Assembly: GCA_035689115.1 (NCBI GenBank)
Contig: DASSMA010000043.1
Location: forward strand, 1-64,000
Direction: 5' to 3'
Origin: JAHFUS01 sp035689115
GTDB taxonomy: Bacteria > Actinomycetota > Acidimicrobiia > Acidimicrobiales > GCA-2861595
DNA length: 64,000 nt
Of the stretch, positions 62,295 to 64,000 are shown one piece after another; position 1 is the first letter of the stretch, and each line of letters begins with the position of its first letter. Under the pieces are notes generated by a model that was not told the origin of the DNA, searched no databases, and saw only the letters and a program-made list of their open reading frames with translations. The translations under genes were made by a program, and so were the position numbers.

Positions 62295-62761
62295 TGGCGC
62301 ACCACGACGCCGGCGTCGTGCATCGCTGCCGAGACCATCGATTGCAACTCCCGGAAGGGCAGGGAGGCCGCTTCGGGGGCGGCTCCCACCAGATAGGCGC
62401 CCGGTCGCAGGTTCGGACCGAGCTCGGACACGACGGCTCTCATCCGGCGGCGGAGGCGGTTGCGGACGACCGCACCTCCGACCGACCGGCCGACGGCATA
62501 GGCCACCCGGGGTGGGGAGGCCGAGGCGGCGGCAAGGAAGGTTACCGTGATGGGCCCTTTCCGGCTACGCCGCCGGGACCGCCGGAGACCGGCGAAGGTG
62601 GCCCGGTCGGTGACGCGGTGGATCAGGCCGACAGGCGCTGGCGACCCTTGAGCCGCCGAGCCTTCAGGATGGCCCGCCCCGCCCTCGTGGCCATGCGGTG
62701 GCGGAACCCGTGGCGCTTGGCCCGCTTGCGGGTGTTCGGTTGGTAGGTTCGTTTCACCCAT
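62291..62761 (-). CDS. rnpA: ribonuclease P protein component, extended frame containing rpmH
   Basis: 156 residues if started at ATG 62761; the conserved protein begins at about residue 45 (IHRVTDRATFAGLRRSRRRSR) and contains the RNR region GRSVGGAVVRNRLRRRMRAVV. Between 62761 and the conserved start there is no ATG, GTG or TTG in frame; the next canonical start (GTG in PPRVAYAVGR) would remove essential residues. The extended start is 4 bases before the rpmH GTG and the frame covers all of rpmH, as in Thermus. A CTG at 62626 is the other option. Processes tRNA 5' ends with RnpB RNA. Confidence 0.85.
   Translation of the reverse strand: MGETNLPTEHPQAGQAPRVPPPHGHEGGAGHPEGSAAQGSPAPVGLIHRVTDRATFAGLRRSRRRSRKGPITVTFLAAASASPPRVAYAVGRSVGGAVVRNRLRRRMRAVVSELGPNLRPGAYLVGAAPEAASLPFRELQSMVSAAMHDAGVVVRQ
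62623..62757 (-). CDS. rpmH: 50S ribosomal protein L34
   Basis: 44 residues from GTG 62757: KRTYQPNTRKRAKRHGFRHR, then MATRAGRAILKARRLKGRQR. AGGAG lies seven bases upstream, optimal spacing. Wholly within the extended rnpA frame on the same strand but in a different reading phase. Confidence 0.95.
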   Translation of the reverse strand: MKRTYQPNTRKRAKRHGFRHRMATRAGRAILKARRLKGRQRLSA

Positions 62762-63042
62762 GAGCTCCTGAGTCGGCGCGGGGGGCCCGCCCCGCCACCA
62801 CGCTAGAGGCAACGGGGGGGCGGCGCCAACGGCACCCGTCACACAGGTTTCACGGAGCGGCCCTCGCCACGGCGGGGAGCCCGGTGCTACGGTCGCCCCC
62901 TACCTCGAGAACGGCGGTTCCGTCTTCCCCCGGAGCACGCCAGGGTGTCTTTCGGCAGAAGGCCTTCCATGGCTTTCTGTGGTTTTGCACAGGTGTGGAC
63001 GATGCTGTGGACACAGATGACGCGGGGAAGGCAGACGCGCCG
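62762..63042. promoter_or_regulatory. dnaA-rpmH intergenic region with two DnaA-box-like sites
   Basis: TGTGGACGA (62994-63002) and TGTGGACAC (63006-63014) each differ by one base from the actinobacterial box TGTGGACAA. The region also holds the divergent promoters for dnaA and the rpmH operon, which I could not pin down. The main origin is likely on the other side of dnaA, beyond the window. Confidence 0.55.
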
Positions 63043-64000
63043 GTGACAGACGCGGAGCAACTATGGGGCCTCTGCGCCGAGGCGCTCCAGCACATGGTCA
63101 GCGAAGCGGCGTGGCGCATGTGGTTCACGTCCATCGTGCCGTCGTGGGTCGACGAGCAGCGCCTGGTGCTCGACGTGCCGAGCATGCTGGCCAAGGAGCG
63201 GCTCCAGTCCGGCCACCTGCCGCTCATCACCGACGTGGTGGGCGAGATGGCGGGCGCCCCGATGACGGTGGAGTTCGTGGTGCGCACGCCGGCGCCGGCA
63301 TCCGACGTCGCCGACGACGACCAACCCGACGAGTTCCTGCTGGTCCCGCTCACGCCGGCCGGGCCCAACGGCAGCGCCGGCGACCTCGACGGCACGGAGC
63401 CCGTCGCCCCGGCCTCGCAGCGCCGGGGCGGGCTGCGGCCCAACTTCACCTTCGACGCCTTCGTGATCGCCGACTCCAACCGCTTCGCCAGAGCGGCCGC
63501 CGGCGTGGTGGCCGAGACCCCCGGCCTGGCCTACAACCCGCTGGTCATCTACGGCGGTAGCGGTCTCGGGAAGACACACCTGCTCCACGCCATCGGCAAC
63601 TATGTGCGCACCCATTTCCCGAACTACACCGTCCAGTACACGCCCACCGAGGCGTGCATGAACGAGTTCGTGGAGGCCCTCCGCACCCGCACCACCCTGG
63701 CCTTCAAGCGCCGCTACCGCGAGTGCGACGTGCTGCTCATGGACGACTTCCAGTTCATCATGACCAGCGACCGCCTCGGGGAGGAGTTCTTCTACACGTT
63801 CAACGAGCTCCAGGAGGCGTCCAAGCAGATCGTCATCGTGTCGGACCGCTCGCCCAACGAGATGGGTTCGCTCGACGAGCGCTTCCGCAGCCGGCTCCTG
63901 TCGGGGCTGGTCACCGACGTCAAGCCGCCCGACCTCGAGACCCGCATCGCCATCCTCCGCAAGAAGGCCGAGCGCCACCCCCTCGAGGCGGTGCCCGACG
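63043..64000 (+). CDS. dnaA: chromosomal replication initiator DnaA (partial, cut by window end)
   Basis: The first 319 residues from GTG 63043. Domain I VTDAEQLWGLCAEALQHMVSEAAWRMWFTSIVP; domain II linker (ADDDQPDEFLLVPL); domain III with NFTFDAFVIADSNRFARAAA, Walker A IYGGSGLGKTHLLHAIG, Walker B DVLLMDDFQFI and the arginine-finger region DERFRSRLLSGLV. In-frame GTGs at 63007 and 62995 could add 12-16 residues. Domain IV lies outside the window. Confidence 0.97.
   Translation, partial: MTDAEQLWGLCAEALQHMVSEAAWRMWFTSIVPSWVDEQRLVLDVPSMLAKERLQSGHLPLITDVVGEMAGAPMTVEFVVRTPAPASDVADDDQPDEFLLVPLTPAGPNGSAGDLDGTEPVAPASQRRGGLRPNFTFDAFVIADSNRFARAAAGVVAETPGLAYNPLVIYGGSGLGKTHLLHAIGNYVRTHFPNYTVQYTPTEACMNEFVEALRTRTTLAFKRRYRECDVLLMDDFQFIMTSDRLGEEFFYTFNELQEASKQIVIVSDRSPNEMGSLDERFRSRLLSGLVTDVKPPDLETRIAILRKKAERHPLEAVPD

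Noticed and set aside
1..64000. CRISPR arrays, tRNA or rRNA genes, insertion sequences, prophage
   Set aside because: No spaced direct repeats, no cloverleaf or rRNA signature, and no transposase or integrase motif were seen by eye. A tRNAscan or Infernal run would be decisive.

Overview
The window is very GC-rich chromosomal DNA (mostly G/C in third codon positions, many GTG and TTG starts, genes often overlapping by ATGA or GTGA). Gene content points to an actinobacterium. The right end has the order cca ... DUF6049, murJ ... sigM-like, anti-sigma, trxB, trxA, cwlM-like, parB, parA, rsmG, jag, yidC, yidD, rnpA, rpmH, dnaA, which is the order around the mycobacterial origin. The left half adds rpsF-ssb-rpsR-rplI-dnaB, a BldC-like regulator, DUF5318 and PadR-ino1. 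Acidimicrobiia is my best guess at class level, but the sequence alone does not prove it.

Layout. 1-6.1 kb: an aromatic-ring intradiol dioxygenase with a VOC protein, a large LuxR-type ATPase regulator, an NlpC/P60 hydrolase, and a MarR regulator with its small partner gene and a visible operator. 6.1-10.9 kb: formate dehydrogenase (alpha, FeS, NrfD); the alpha gene has an in-frame TGA that reads as selenocysteine with a clear SECIS hairpin. 10.9-17.0 kb: rhodanese, DUF4395, BldC-like, MscS, GNAT, RsbW-like, and a DNA-repair pair (winged-helix glycosylase-like plus stand-alone LigD polymerase). 17.0-19.7 kb: a compact secretion cluster of two paralogous TasA/camelysin-like secreted proteins, a SipW-type signal peptidase and an anchored Thr/Pro-rich protein. 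20.3-29.2 kb (minus strand): dnaB with two inteins, ribosomal proteins L9, S18, S6 and Ssb, a DUF192 protein, panB and a class A penicillin-binding protein. 29.3-33.0 kb: phosphopantetheinyl transferase, hydrolase, CysQ-like phosphatase and a flavin monooxygenase in one overlapping operon. 33.0-38.0 kb (minus strand): two membrane proteins, DUF5318 and a 785-residue repeat-rich secreted protein. 38.0-41.7 kb: PadR and ino1 with promoter and operator, a methyltransferase and a HAD phosphatase. 41.7-49.8 kb: cca, pilT, GNAT, DUF6049, murJ and degV. 49.8-64 kb: a diguanylate cyclase-like protein, a Ser/Thr kinase, sigma/anti-sigma, the thioredoxin pair, a CwlM homologue, parAB with two parS sites, and the start of dnaA, which runs off the right edge.

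How it fits together: the right third is a chromosome-maintenance and cell-envelope block (segregation, replication start, lipid II flipping, PG sensing kinase, redox). The left two thirds mix housekeeping operons with catabolic and respiratory functions. Most genes are tightly packed and no stretch without a gene exceeds about 300 bases. I saw no rRNA, tRNA, CRISPR array, transposase or prophage. The two inteins and a dispersed 42-base palindromic repeat present in two copies are the only mobile-looking elements. The most notable signals are the selenoprotein with SECIS, a class 3 (WCT) intein in the DnaB P-loop, rpmH nested inside an extended rnpA frame, the TasA/SipW-like cluster, and the repeated palindrome that supplies the stop codon to two unrelated genes.
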